Assembly: GCA_024641505.1 (NCBI GenBank)
Contig: JAHECY010000221.1
Span: 18,199 to 82,198 of the forward strand
DNA: 64,000 nucleotides
Direction of reading: 5' to 3'
DNA from: Gammaproteobacteria bacterium
Lineage (GTDB): Bacteria > Pseudomonadota > Gammaproteobacteria > SG8-11
Part shown: in pieces, positions 46,460-55,151 of the stretch
Layout: each line of letters opens with the position of its first letter
Position numbering within the stretch: position 1 is the first letter of the stretch
Notes under the pieces: model-generated
What the model was told of the DNA's origin: nothing
Databases searched by the model: none
The model's input: the letters and a program-made list of their open reading frames with translations, nothing else
Translations under genes and position numbers: made by a program

Positions 46460-47259
46460 ACGGTGGGTCCGCGTTGAAAAAATTTGTTGCATCGCAGGGG
46501 CGCAAGTCTGACACGCGCAGTGCGTGTTCGACCGGACCATTCAACGCCGATTGCCTCGTTCCCTGACGCAAATACGCTTTATTATCCCAAGTTTATTGAA
46601 GTGGGCATCGGAACACAAGTAGTCCCATGCAAAGTTTTTCCAGCCCTTGGCATACATCCGGGTCGGAGCCAGGGTCGGCAGAGGACCGTGACATGATGTT
46701 AGCGAAAATCCACGTGAATGCATATTTAAGCACAAGAACCCGGTACACTCGCGCGCCTGACTGTCATTAAAATGATGCACCATAAAACGAAGCGTTTCAG
46801 TGTTCGAATCTTTGCCGAGTTTAAAGTGCAAGCTGACAAATCAATATAACAGCGCTGTACGGATGCCGTCAGGGCCCGACTATTTTTCGCGATCTGTTAT
46901 TAAGCCTGTGATCCTGTTTTGCACGGCGAACATTGGTGCGGTTTTGCTCCGGGAGATCAAATATCGCCGACCTGGTGTTTGACGTCTCGATAGCTAAAGC
47001 AACGGTTGCAGATGAGGCCTTGGCTTAAAAGCTCCTTAAATAAGTCTTCAATTAAAGGTGTGAAGCAGAATCCGGTTCGCTACTCTGATACTTTGCCCTT
47101 TAAAGAGCGATGTGCTCATGGGTGGTGGCGGTTGCGTCGAATATACGGGTATAAATATAATGCATATAATGCTGATAATTCATTATTGCGCAAAATCTTG
47201 ATTGTATTTCCATTCCTCCCCGTTATACTAACGCCTTGAATAATGGGGTTACGGACAAC
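46460..47259. other. Intergenic region between RDD gene and polysaccharide locus
   Basis: 800 nt with no convincing gene. Open frames are short and unlike known proteins. The last 150 nt are AT-rich with several TATAAT-like hexamers (for example around 47155-47180) and probably contain the promoter of the polysaccharide operon. Confidence 0.5.
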
Positions 47260-47295
47260 ATGAATAATTCTTTAAGCATGAATAATTCTTTAACT
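47260..47295 (+). repeat. Tandem 18-bp duplication at the glycosyltransferase start
   Basis: Positions 47260-47277 and 47278-47295 are identical except for the last codon (AGC against ACT), so the protein begins MNNSLSMNNSLT with two candidate start codons. Confidence 0.85.
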
Positions 47296-48303
47296 GTAAT
47301 CGTACCGGCATACAACGAAGCGGATAGTATTGCCGACACGATTAGAAGCATCCAGGGACAGACTGCGGCACCCGCAAAAATTATCGTCGTCGATGATTGT
47401 TCAACGGATGATACCAGTGACATAGCAAGCCGGTGTGGTGTTACGGTTATGCGTCCGCCGATAAATACCGGCTCGAAAGCCGGTGCGCAAAACTTCGCGT
47501 TGGCGCGTGTAACCACCGAGTTCGTGATGGCGATTGATGCCGATACCGTGCTCGCGCCAAACGCAATCGAGCTGTTGCTCACGGCATTGGATAAAGACAG
47601 CGTGGTGGCCGCCTGTGGTTTTGTGTTACCACGACATGTGAATACCCTATGGGAGCGTGGTCGCTATATCGAATATTTGCTGGCATTCAGCTGGTATAAA
47701 CCCATTCAGGATTACTATCAAAAACCATTAATTTCATCAGGGTGTTTTTCCGTATACCGTACCGAAGCGTTGCGCAACGCCGGTTGCTGGTCGACACGTA
47801 CCATGGCGGAAGATATGGACCTGACATGGACGTTTTATCAACATGGTCACGATGTAAGATTCGTGCCCGAGGCGGTCTGCTACCCGATCGAGCCACACAC
47901 TTTTGAATTCATGAAAAAACAGCTGAAGCGCTGGTCGCATGGCTTTATCCAAAATGTCGCACTGCATTGGCGCGCTAACCTGCGGATACCTTATTTGCGA
48001 GAAATCGTCACGGTGGCGTTGTGGGATGCGGTGATCGCGGCATTGGTCTATCTGTTAGTGGTGCCGGTGCTGGCAATATTTTTCAAACAGCCGTTGTTTC
48101 TGCTGGCTTATCTGATAGACCTGCCGGCGATAGCGATTCCAGTGTTTTTTACATCTCATGGGCGAAACAATATATTGCGTGTTCTTGCCAGCCTGCCGGC
48201 ATTTTTCGTGCTGAGGACCGTGAATGCGTATTTTTTGTTACGAGCCGTGTGGAACGAATGGGTTGTGGGACGACCATTACTTGTATATGAGAAGGGACAT
48301 TAA
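47260..48303 (+). CDS. Family 2 glycosyltransferase, Pga/cellulose synthase-like
   Basis: 347 residues. A GT2 domain starts at once (LTVIVPAYNEADSIADTIRS) with the first Asp in IIVVDDCSTDD, the metal-binding AIDADT, the catalytic Asp in AEDMDLTW, and QLKRW of the Q-x-x-R-W motif used by processive synthases. Three TM segments follow (ALWDAVIAALVYLLVV, FLLAYLIDLPAIAIPVFF, and VLASLPAFFVLRTV). Compared with PgaC it lacks the N-terminal TM pair. It heads a locus with a small two-TM protein, a TPR beta-barrel and an acyltransferase, pointing to synthase-dependent exopolysaccharide secretion. Start 47260 is preferred; a TTG at 47236 is less likely. Confidence 0.9.
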   Translation: MNNSLSMNNSLTVIVPAYNEADSIADTIRSIQGQTAAPAKIIVVDDCSTDDTSDIASRCGVTVMRPPINTGSKAGAQNFALARVTTEFVMAIDADTVLAPNAIELLLTALDKDSVVAACGFVLPRHVNTLWERGRYIEYLLAFSWYKPIQDYYQKPLISSGCFSVYRTEALRNAGCWSTRTMAEDMDLTWTFYQHGHDVRFVPEAVCYPIEPHTFEFMKKQLKRWSHGFIQNVALHWRANLRIPYLREIVTVALWDAVIAALVYLLVVPVLAIFFKQPLFLLAYLIDLPAIAIPVFFTSHGRNNILRVLASLPAFFVLRTVNAYFLLRAVWNEWVVGRPLLVYEKGH

Positions 48304-48307
48304 AATT

Positions 48308-48706
48308 ATGACTGCAGGAATGCCGGGAACCGGAATCGGGGGCGTATTTTATTTATTGAGCGCCATAATTATGCCATTAAACGAAACTGTATTGACGATA
48401 CGCGGTAAAAGCAGCATAGCACGGTGGTTGGTGGTTATCCGTCAGTTGGTGATAGCCGGCGCAATAGTCTGCGGCATGTGGCTGTTGGGCATGGTCGCGG
48501 GCCTGGTATTTACCGAGTTCACCGCCGCACAACCGATCGTGCCGGGCATCGCCCGTGAAGTGCACTCGCACATTGTGGAGACCGCGTTTCGCGTAAATAT
48601 ATTTCACATTGCGCCGGTCATTATGTCGATCGCGACGCTGGCCGCAATCTTGACCCTGACCAATCTGTTACGGCTGTTCGTTCGGCCATATGCTGAAAAA
48701 GCGTAA
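48308..48706 (+). CDS. Small two-TM protein, PgaD-like partner of the glycosyltransferase
   Basis: 132 residues from ATG 48308, 4 nt after the glycosyltransferase stop. Two TM helices: LVIAGAIVCGMWLLGMVAGL and APVIMSIATLAAILTL. No motif is recognisable, but size, topology and position match PgaD, which binds PgaC and is needed for polymer synthesis. I infer the same role. The gene overlaps the TPR/barrel gene by 17 nt. Confidence 0.72.
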   Translation: MTAGMPGTGIGGVFYLLSAIIMPLNETVLTIRGKSSIARWLVVIRQLVIAGAIVCGMWLLGMVAGLVFTEFTAAQPIVPGIAREVHSHIVETAFRVNIFHIAPVIMSIATLAAILTLTNLLRLFVRPYAEKA

Positions 48707-50333
48707 TTCAGACGTTTACCGTGGTGATCTTGGTGTGGCTTTATCTTCTGTTGGCTCGTTAAACAGTCTGTCGAACTGCAAACAAAACGCCGGCATCGGG
48801 GTGGGAGTGAGCGTAATGATCACCGCCCTGATGGTCTCGGCAATTTCCATGTATGCACCTGATGTAGTGGCAGGCGGTGTCGCCTTTGCCACTCGTGTGC
48901 GTATGGCACACGATGAAAAGGAAATGGCGGACTATTTTTACCAGCAACGACAGACGGAAAAAGCCATCGACTTGTACCTGCACGCACTTGAGCTCGCGCC
49001 GGAAGCGTTCAGTTATTATGAGAAAAACGAAATTGCCAAACGCTTGATCGCAACGGGAAAACAGCACGACGCATTGAACTTGCTGCGCAAGCTGGTGGCT
49101 AAACCACACAAGGATTTCGCGGCCGAAGTGTTGCTGGCCAAACTGCTGACTTCTTTGGGAGAATATGACGAGGCGGTTGATGAGGTCAATGGAATATTGA
49201 AACACGACCGAAAAAATAACAGCGCGTTGCTGCTCAAGGGCAATGTCATGCGCCGAAGGAAAGCGTTTGGCGATGCGCTGGACTCATATCGGGCGATACT
49301 TGAGCGTGGCGAAGATTTCGATGCGCGCCTCGGACTGATCTATTGCCTGCTCGCAATCGGACGCAAACAGGAGGCAGTAAAACAATTTAAATTGTTACAT
49401 GCGCAGGATGAGTGGCAGCAAGCTGACCAGGACGAGTTGGCGCGCAATATCGCAGTACGGGTGCGCCCCGTCGTGGAGTACACAAAAACGGTATTTTCCG
49501 ATACGGATGGTAATCGCGGTGTCGAGCAAGGTGTTTCCGCCAGCGGCAACCTCGCCGATTGGGATCTATCGCTGTCGGCTCTACGTCGTACGGCGGAAGG
49601 CGAGGGAATCTCCGTGAGCGCCGACACCTATGCCGTGAGATTGGGAACGAATCTGGCGGCGTCGACACGCGTATCGCTTGGCATCGGGAACACCACGCTC
49701 GAGTTGCCAGAGGGCACCAAGTCGATTCCTATCGTCGATTTTCAACTGGATAACCAGATTTTTAATGGCAGCATGCGCCTTGCGTACACCAGCGACGTTT
49801 TGACTTCAAATGCGGTATTGATCAGCAATGACGTGGGTATATCACGTGCGGAAATCGCTTATTCAACACCATTGTCGAAGTCCATCACGATTAAAACAAG
49901 CTATAAGGATACTGATTACTCGGATCACAACACGTCCCAGGATTTCGAAGGTTTGGGATTCGTGGTGTTGAACAACGGTGCCCCACAATTCAGTTTGGGG
50001 TACGGATTTCGCAGCCTGAATTTCCGGCGCTCATCCTCGCTTGGTTACTTTGACCCCCAGGATTATCTGGCACACAAGGCGATCATGTTGGCGGCCTATG
50101 AAAATGGCTCGTTTTATCTTTATGCCGATTATACAGCCGGTCGCCAGACATATACCAGCAAGCTGAACGCTCAAGACGACGGATTCAGTCATGTGGGTGG
50201 TACCATGGGCATGACCTTGTTCGGCGGTTTGCGCGCGGAACTCAATGCCGAAAAGAACAATTCCAGTGCGTCGACTACCGATTATGAATACGGGGATACA
50301 TCGTTCAATCTGCGGTTGTCATACTCGCTCTAG
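48690..50333 (+). CDS. TPR protein with C-terminal outer-membrane barrel, PgaA-like polysaccharide exporter
   Basis: 547 residues with an N-terminal hydrophobic signal or anchor (VSVMITALMVSAISMY). Residues about 75-260 form TPR repeats (EKAIDLYLHALELAPEAFSY, YDEAVDEVNGILKHDRKN, GDALDSYRAILERGEDF). The remaining 280 residues alternate short beta strands with polar turns, ending in a strand-like tail (FNLRLSYSL), as in an outer-membrane barrel. PgaA has the same order: TPR domain then barrel exporting the polymer. I infer export of the polysaccharide made by the upstream synthase. Confidence 0.82.
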   Translation: MLKKRNSDVYRGDLGVALSSVGSLNSLSNCKQNAGIGVGVSVMITALMVSAISMYAPDVVAGGVAFATRVRMAHDEKEMADYFYQQRQTEKAIDLYLHALELAPEAFSYYEKNEIAKRLIATGKQHDALNLLRKLVAKPHKDFAAEVLLAKLLTSLGEYDEAVDEVNGILKHDRKNNSALLLKGNVMRRRKAFGDALDSYRAILERGEDFDARLGLIYCLLAIGRKQEAVKQFKLLHAQDEWQQADQDELARNIAVRVRPVVEYTKTVFSDTDGNRGVEQGVSASGNLADWDLSLSALRRTAEGEGISVSADTYAVRLGTNLAASTRVSLGIGNTTLELPEGTKSIPIVDFQLDNQIFNGSMRLAYTSDVLTSNAVLISNDVGISRAEIAYSTPLSKSITIKTSYKDTDYSDHNTSQDFEGLGFVVLNNGAPQFSLGYGFRSLNFRRSSSLGYFDPQDYLAHKAIMLAAYENGSFYLYADYTAGRQTYTSKLNAQDDGFSHVGGTMGMTLFGGLRAELNAEKNNSSASTTDYEYGDTSFNLRLSYSL

Positions 50334-50403
50334 CACCATACCGACGTCGGTCGGCAGAACGATGCATGGGTCGATAAATTCATATAGGGGCCATATTTCG
50401 CGT

Positions 50404-51543
50404 ATGAACGAAAACCTTAGCGGCAGAGAAAAATCGATTGATGGTTTGCAGTACTTGCGGGGCATCGCGGCGCTCATGGTCGTTTTTTTTCATTCGCGAT
50501 CATATTTTGGCGATATTCCGGATTGGACTCGCATTGGTTCGCGAGGGGTAGATATATTTTTTGTGATCAGCGGATTTATCATGGTGCACGCCACCCGAAA
50601 TTTCGGGGGGGACGTATCCGCACTACGCGCCAGCGCAGTTTTCCTGGTTAAACGCTTTATCCGAGTGGTGCCTCTCTATTGGGTCGCATTGTTATGGGCT
50701 GCAATGCCTTATCTTTCAGCCTGGATTCTCGCGTCTCATTCGATGCAGGAGTTGTACCTTAACTTCACTCCGGAGTTAGAGTCAATTGTCAAGGATTTCA
50801 TGTTTATCCCTCACCTCAGCATCGACGAAGACGAACGAGGTGAGATTTTTCCTGTATTGATTCAGGGTTGGACCTTGAATTACGAAATTATATTTTACCT
50901 GGTGTTCGGTGGCGCCATGGTGACACGGCAATATCGGATTGTGGTGGCATCAGCGACTATTGGTGGAGCCGTGTTGCTGGGTCAGTTACATCATTTTCGG
51001 GATGTGATCGGGCTGTTCTACACGTCTACCATACTTTTGGAGTTTTTGTTCGGAATGCTCGTCTACGAGATTTACACCAAGACCCGGCAGCTGACATTCA
51101 GCCCTTTGGCCATCGTGTCCCTGGCTGTTGTCGGTGTGCTACTGTTGGCGATTGGCTCCGGCAGCAATGACAAAGTAGTACTTGGCAGTGCTTCCGCCAT
51201 TATTGTCTGGGTGTTTATCCAGATGTTTCAGGGCGTGCATATCGCGCCGTTAAAGCTGCTTGGCGATGCGTCGTATTCAATTTATCTATTTCATTTGACC
51301 GCGTTCAGTTTGGCTCGAGGGATAATAAAATATCTGGAAATAAAGCCCATTGGCTATGGCAATATTACGGTAATGATAATGTTAAATATCGCGATATCGA
51401 TCGTGGCGGGTATCGGTGTTTACTATTTAGTCGAAAAACCGCTATTACATTTTTTCAGGAAAGGCTTGCGCGGGGCTGCTGCGAAGTTCAAGTGGCCTGT
51501 CAGTGACGCCGGGGGTATGGTCAGGCAAGGCGCTGTGTCATGA
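50404..51543 (+). CDS. Acyltransferase family 3 (OafA/YrhL-like)
   Basis: 379 residues from ATG 50404; an earlier frame start at 50245 lies inside the barrel gene and adds residues unlike the family. About ten TM helices. Signatures: QYLRGIAALMVVFFHSRSYF with the essential His, GSRGVDIFFVISGFIMVHAT, and LLGDASYSIYLFHLTAFSL. These enzymes add acetyl or other acyl groups to sugars at the membrane. It is the last gene of the polysaccharide locus, taking the place of the PgaB deacetylase found in poly-GlcNAc loci. Confidence 0.93.
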   Translation: MNENLSGREKSIDGLQYLRGIAALMVVFFHSRSYFGDIPDWTRIGSRGVDIFFVISGFIMVHATRNFGGDVSALRASAVFLVKRFIRVVPLYWVALLWAAMPYLSAWILASHSMQELYLNFTPELESIVKDFMFIPHLSIDEDERGEIFPVLIQGWTLNYEIIFYLVFGGAMVTRQYRIVVASATIGGAVLLGQLHHFRDVIGLFYTSTILLEFLFGMLVYEIYTKTRQLTFSPLAIVSLAVVGVLLLAIGSGSNDKVVLGSASAIIVWVFIQMFQGVHIAPLKLLGDASYSIYLFHLTAFSLARGIIKYLEIKPIGYGNITVMIMLNIAISIVAGIGVYYLVEKPLLHFFRKGLRGAAAKFKWPVSDAGGMVRQGAVS

Positions 51544-51609
51544 AGCCAGCCTGCACACAATATGCCCAAAGCCATGCAGGTAAGGCTGCGTACGTTCCGG
51601 GGACAGGAT

Positions 51610-52149
51610 TTAGTCCCGATAGGTGATTTCGGTCCCCAATATTGGAGCCTGGCACTGTACTTTTTTAGTGCTGTTCATCAGCGCGTACATGCCCTCGGCA
51701 AGGATCATGTTTTCAAGGTCGTGGCTGAGTGTTTTCGGCTCGTCTTTGCCAGCGGGTGCACCGTGGGTGAAGTAATTCCCAACCGAAGTCCCGGTCGGCA
51801 TCACCGGTAGCCCGGTATCGGGATTGACGCCAAGTGCGCTTCGAATTCCTATAATTGTCTGTTTGCACCAGGTCCTGGCTTCTTGCGCGTCGCTGGCCTC
51901 CCGGAAGGAATGACCGAGTATGATGATATGTGATTTATCTTCACTCAAGGTTACGGTCACGCGGATTTTGCCCAAGTCGGTCACATGCAAGCCGTCCAAC
52001 CCTTTGTTCATTTTCTCCAATCCCCAATCCAGCAAAGTTATAGGTTTGTTTATCAGGTAACGCATGGTTGCGCCCGGATCCGCAATACACAGGAGTGGAG
52101 TGGCCAGGAGCATCAGTGTCATTAAGAGATGCGGAGTTCGCATATTCAT
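51610..52149 (-). CDS. Exported protein of unknown function
   Basis: 179 residues with a signal peptide (MLLATPLLCIADP). I recognise no family. The mature part contains a helical segment (ARTWCKQTIIGIRSALGVN) and a C-terminal region with a second Cys (KVQCQAP), so a disulfide between Cys in TWCKQ and this residue is possible. AGGGGAACC precedes ATG 52149. The gene is convergent with the polysaccharide locus and separated from it by 66 nt. Confidence 0.75.
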   Translation of the reverse strand: MNMRTPHLLMTLMLLATPLLCIADPGATMRYLINKPITLLDWGLEKMNKGLDGLHVTDLGKIRVTVTLSEDKSHIIILGHSFREASDAQEARTWCKQTIIGIRSALGVNPDTGLPVMPTGTSVGNYFTHGAPAGKDEPKTLSHDLENMILAEGMYALMNSTKKVQCQAPILGTEITYRD

Positions 52150-53206
52150 AGGGTTCCCCTGCCAGAGCGATGTTAGGGTAAGTAAACCGCGTGTTATATT
52201 CCGTAAACATTACTCCTTGGCATTGAAGTTGTCGATGGCTTAGACGCTAATCGCGCCAGTGCAAAGAATGAACAATGCCAGAAATAGTCAAGGCGTATGA
52301 GATGTGTAGTTAAGTTGTCAGGCTCAGGCGACACACATGCGCAAGGGTGCACGTCGCCATTTCTGCATGGGTGACTCTTTCCGTGCACGCATCGATTCCC
52401 GATACCATTTCGTCTGGGCCGACGCGCCGTGTTGCGGCGCAGGCCAGTGCGCAGGTTTGCAATCAACATCGAACGTTGTGCGCCGGTGCCAACACCGGCC
52501 AGGGCAAGACTATGATGCCGTACCAGACCTTAGGGGGAGGGAGCCTTGACAGTCACCGTGCCAGTGTCATCAGTGGATTCACATGCACTCTTGGACCTGA
52601 TCAATATGCATTGCGTACGAAAATACAGATGGTGTGCGGCGGCAATCCACCCATAACACCGGAAGCGGATGCCCATCGCTGTTGTCTCGTATGCAGCACT
52701 GCTTACTTGATTGGTTATTTCCAACACCTGTCGACTTACAGTCCTCTTACAACGTATGCACTCAGACGTTTTAATTTAACAACGGATCCCATACCGTTAA
52801 ATTACTTATGGTGTCTCCCGCTTGAAAAAGCTGATGTGACGGTTTGTCGTAGCGATTAATCATGGCAGCGCCAATCGGGGGAACGCGCTCATCGGTGTGA
52901 CACTCTTGAGTAAACCGTTAATAATGAGTGGTAAAAGAACCGGTAGGGATAAAAGAAAGTTATACCCATAGAAATAATTATTGGTCAATTGTTAAAGCAA
53001 TGTTAAAAACAGACGCTATCCCCTATAAGATCAATGTTTATTACAGTAGTTAAAAACGGTGATAACGCATAAAAAGGTTAAAAAAATACCTTATATATAA
53101 ACGGCAATAGAATGCCATGATCAACGACAGGTATGTTAAGAAAGCCGTATAGGTGATAGATCGCTGCTTGGTGCGTGACGCGGCACTTCCAATGTGAGGT
53201 ATGGTC
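52150..53206. other. Long intergenic region, AT-rich near the PstS-like gene
   Basis: 1057 nt. The open frame at 52347-52859 (170 codons) lacks a ribosome site and any recognisable domain, so I do not call it, though it cannot be excluded. From 52920 to 53120 the DNA is markedly AT-rich with several A/T runs, the probable promoter and regulatory region of the PstS-like gene. No Pho box was recognised. Confidence 0.5.
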
Positions 53207-54109
53207 ATGAAAAACTTAAATTACGTTTTGATGGGTCTTATAGTCGCCGTGATGAGTTTGTCGAGTGCGCACGCCGAACCTGACACTATTACCAACAAGG
53301 CTGAAGGCTTGGTGTGGGCAGGATGTGGTATCACCAAATTGGCATTCATGCAGGAACTTGCAACGGCTTATACCAAGAAAACCGGAGTGGCGATAGAATT
53401 GAAAGGCGGGGGAGCAACTAAGGGTATCAGGGATGTTCAGAAAAGGCTGATTCATATCGGTGGTGCGTGTAGAGCCAGTTCGGAATTCGTCAATGAAGAA
53501 CGCTATGTCAATCAAGTACCGGTGGCCTGGGACGCAGTCGTCTTTATCGTCAATAAATCCAATCCCGTCGAAACGATTACTATGGATCAGGTACGAGATG
53601 TCTATGACGGCAAAATTACCAACTGGAAACAACTGGGCGGCAATGATGAGGTTATGAACCTGTATGTGCGGGAAAGCCCCATTTCAGGAGTGGGTCAGAC
53701 ATTGCGGGAACTTGTATTTTCTGACTACGAGAAAGAATTTACTAAACTGGCGCATGTGGTCAAATCGACCGGACCGGCGGAAAAAGCCGTGGAGGGCGAT
53801 GCCAACGGTTTCACGGCCACCGGCGTGAGCAGCGCGCATCGAAGAGACGTTAAGATTTTGAATGTCAACGGCATTACTCCGACGTTTGAAAATATCAGGG
53901 ACGGCAACTATATGTTGTACCGGCCATTGTATCTGGTCACCAGAATGGTGGAGGACAATCCACAAGTTATTGATTTCATCAAATATGCCACTAGTAAGGA
54001 AGGGATGGAGGTGATCCGCAATACCGGCACCGTACCTTACCTGGATGGCATGAAGCTGTTGTCACGTCATTATCGTCAGTACACCCGTGCGATATCTTCG
54101 GGGTTATAG
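53207..54109 (+). CDS. PstS-like periplasmic binding protein
   Basis: 300 residues from ATG 53207 (GAGG 7 nt upstream; ATG 53201 is closer than usual). A signal peptide ends near SAHAEP. The PBP-like domain is recognisable by LVWAGCGITKLAFMQELATA, IELKGGGATKGIRDV, AWDAVVFIVNKSNPV, and the domain-swap region ITNWKQLGG. These proteins bind phosphate or other oxyanions, and PstS-type folds also act as sensors or adhesins. No pst transport genes are nearby, so this is an orphan binding protein. A terminator follows 38 nt after the stop. Confidence 0.88.
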   Translation: MKNLNYVLMGLIVAVMSLSSAHAEPDTITNKAEGLVWAGCGITKLAFMQELATAYTKKTGVAIELKGGGATKGIRDVQKRLIHIGGACRASSEFVNEERYVNQVPVAWDAVVFIVNKSNPVETITMDQVRDVYDGKITNWKQLGGNDEVMNLYVRESPISGVGQTLRELVFSDYEKEFTKLAHVVKSTGPAEKAVEGDANGFTATGVSSAHRRDVKILNVNGITPTFENIRDGNYMLYRPLYLVTRMVEDNPQVIDFIKYATSKEGMEVIRNTGTVPYLDGMKLLSRHYRQYTRAISSGL

Positions 54110-54146
54110 GGCGGTACGGGTAGCACTGGGTTTACAATGCAACTTG

Positions 54147-54174
54147 GCCGTCAGTGTCCGCTACTGACGGCTTT
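54147..54174 (+). terminator. Intrinsic terminator of the PstS-like gene
   Basis: Perfect 9-bp stem (54147-54155 GCCGTCAGT with 54163-54171), a 7-nt loop and a short TTT after it. Confidence 0.85.
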
Positions 54175-54326
54175 CCTGGCATCTTACGCTGGTCTTTGGA
54201 TTACACCATGGTTATTTGACATGCCAAGCTGCTATGGCGATGCACAATGAAAGTCTGTGTCGGGTGATAGATGAACAATCGCAAGAGCGATCACTGGACT
54301 TACCCGTATAGGTGATGTCAGGTCTG

Positions 54327-54947
54327 TTACAGGCTCGACACATATTCTGCGACGGCCTGGATTTCACTTTTGGTCAATGCTTTGGTGATGTTATGCATCG
54401 ATCCGGAAGCGTCGGTGCGCCGACACTGTTCGCGAAAGTCCAGCAATTGTTTTACCAGATAAGATTTGTGTTGGCCGGCAATGACCGGGAACATGGCGTT
54501 TTCGTTGCGTTTCATTTCCGCGTGGGAGCCGTGACAGCCGCGACAGGCGAAAACACCACGGGTGGCAATACCGTTTTCGTAAATATGTTTACCCAGGGGC
54601 AGCGCAACGCTGCTGAAAGTGACCCCCTGCATGGGTTTCTGGCTGGAAAAGTACGCGGCAATATCCTTTAAATCCCCCAGTTCGTCGAAGGCGTGGGACA
54701 TCGGCGTCATGCGTTCGTTGAAACGGTTCGCGATCTGAAATTCCAAAATCTGCTTTATTATGTATTCCGCATGCTGGCCGGCGAGCTTCGGGACCAATGG
54801 TTCCTGGCTGATGCCGTCCGACCCGTGGCAGAGCTGGCACATCATGGATTTTTCCTTGCCATCGGCGGCTGATTCAGCGGCTGGAGCATTGTTGTTCAGG
54901 AGACAACAGGCAAGCATGACGACTAGATATATTTTTGCACCATCCAT
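54327..54947 (-). CDS. Diheme cytochrome c4-like protein
   Basis: 206 residues from ATG 54947 (start uncertain; 54971 and 54992 are in-frame alternatives). A signal peptide precedes two heme motifs in tandem domains: CQLCH (MMCQLCHGSDGI) and CRGCH (FACRGCHGSHA). Each domain has the axial Met region (RMTPMSHAFDELGDLKDIAA in the first) and the C-terminal helix typical of cytochrome c4 (EIQAVAEYVSSL). c4 proteins carry electrons to terminal oxidases or other acceptors. It is convergent with the PstS-like gene and monocistronic. Confidence 0.92.
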   Translation of the reverse strand: MDGAKIYLVVMLACCLLNNNAPAAESAADGKEKSMMCQLCHGSDGISQEPLVPKLAGQHAEYIIKQILEFQIANRFNERMTPMSHAFDELGDLKDIAAYFSSQKPMQGVTFSSVALPLGKHIYENGIATRGVFACRGCHGSHAEMKRNENAMFPVIAGQHKSYLVKQLLDFREQCRRTDASGSMHNITKALTKSEIQAVAEYVSSL

Positions 54948-55092
54948 GGGACCACGTCTCGCGTAACACATTGTTACGGGAAAATATAGCATAGTACGTG
55001 AAAATGTGAATAGAAAGAATACGACAATATCGGAAGTTACTCGACACTATTTATCAGGCTGTGAGGTGGCACCTGTCGGGGAACCGATTGGC

Positions 55093-55130
55093 TCCGGCGG
55101 ATGATGCCGATGCAGGCATAATCCGCCGGA
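55093..55130 (-). terminator. Long hairpin after the CsgG-like gene
   Basis: Outer 10-bp perfect stem (55093-55102 with 55121-55130, arm TCCGGCGGAT) and an inner ATGCC/GGCAT stem (55104-55108 with 55115-55119), 22 nt past the CsgG-like stop. There is no T-run after it on the minus strand. Confidence 0.7.
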
Positions 55131-55151
55131 TTGCCGGGCAACCCACTTGAG

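Noticed and set aside
52347..52859. 170-codon open frame in the 1-kb gap before the PstS-like gene
   Set aside because: There is no ribosome site, the amino acid composition is odd (many Cys, Thr and Ser) and no domain is visible.
53207..54109. Part of a Pst phosphate import operon
   Set aside because: No pstC, pstA, pstB or phoU within the window; the gene is followed by its own terminator.
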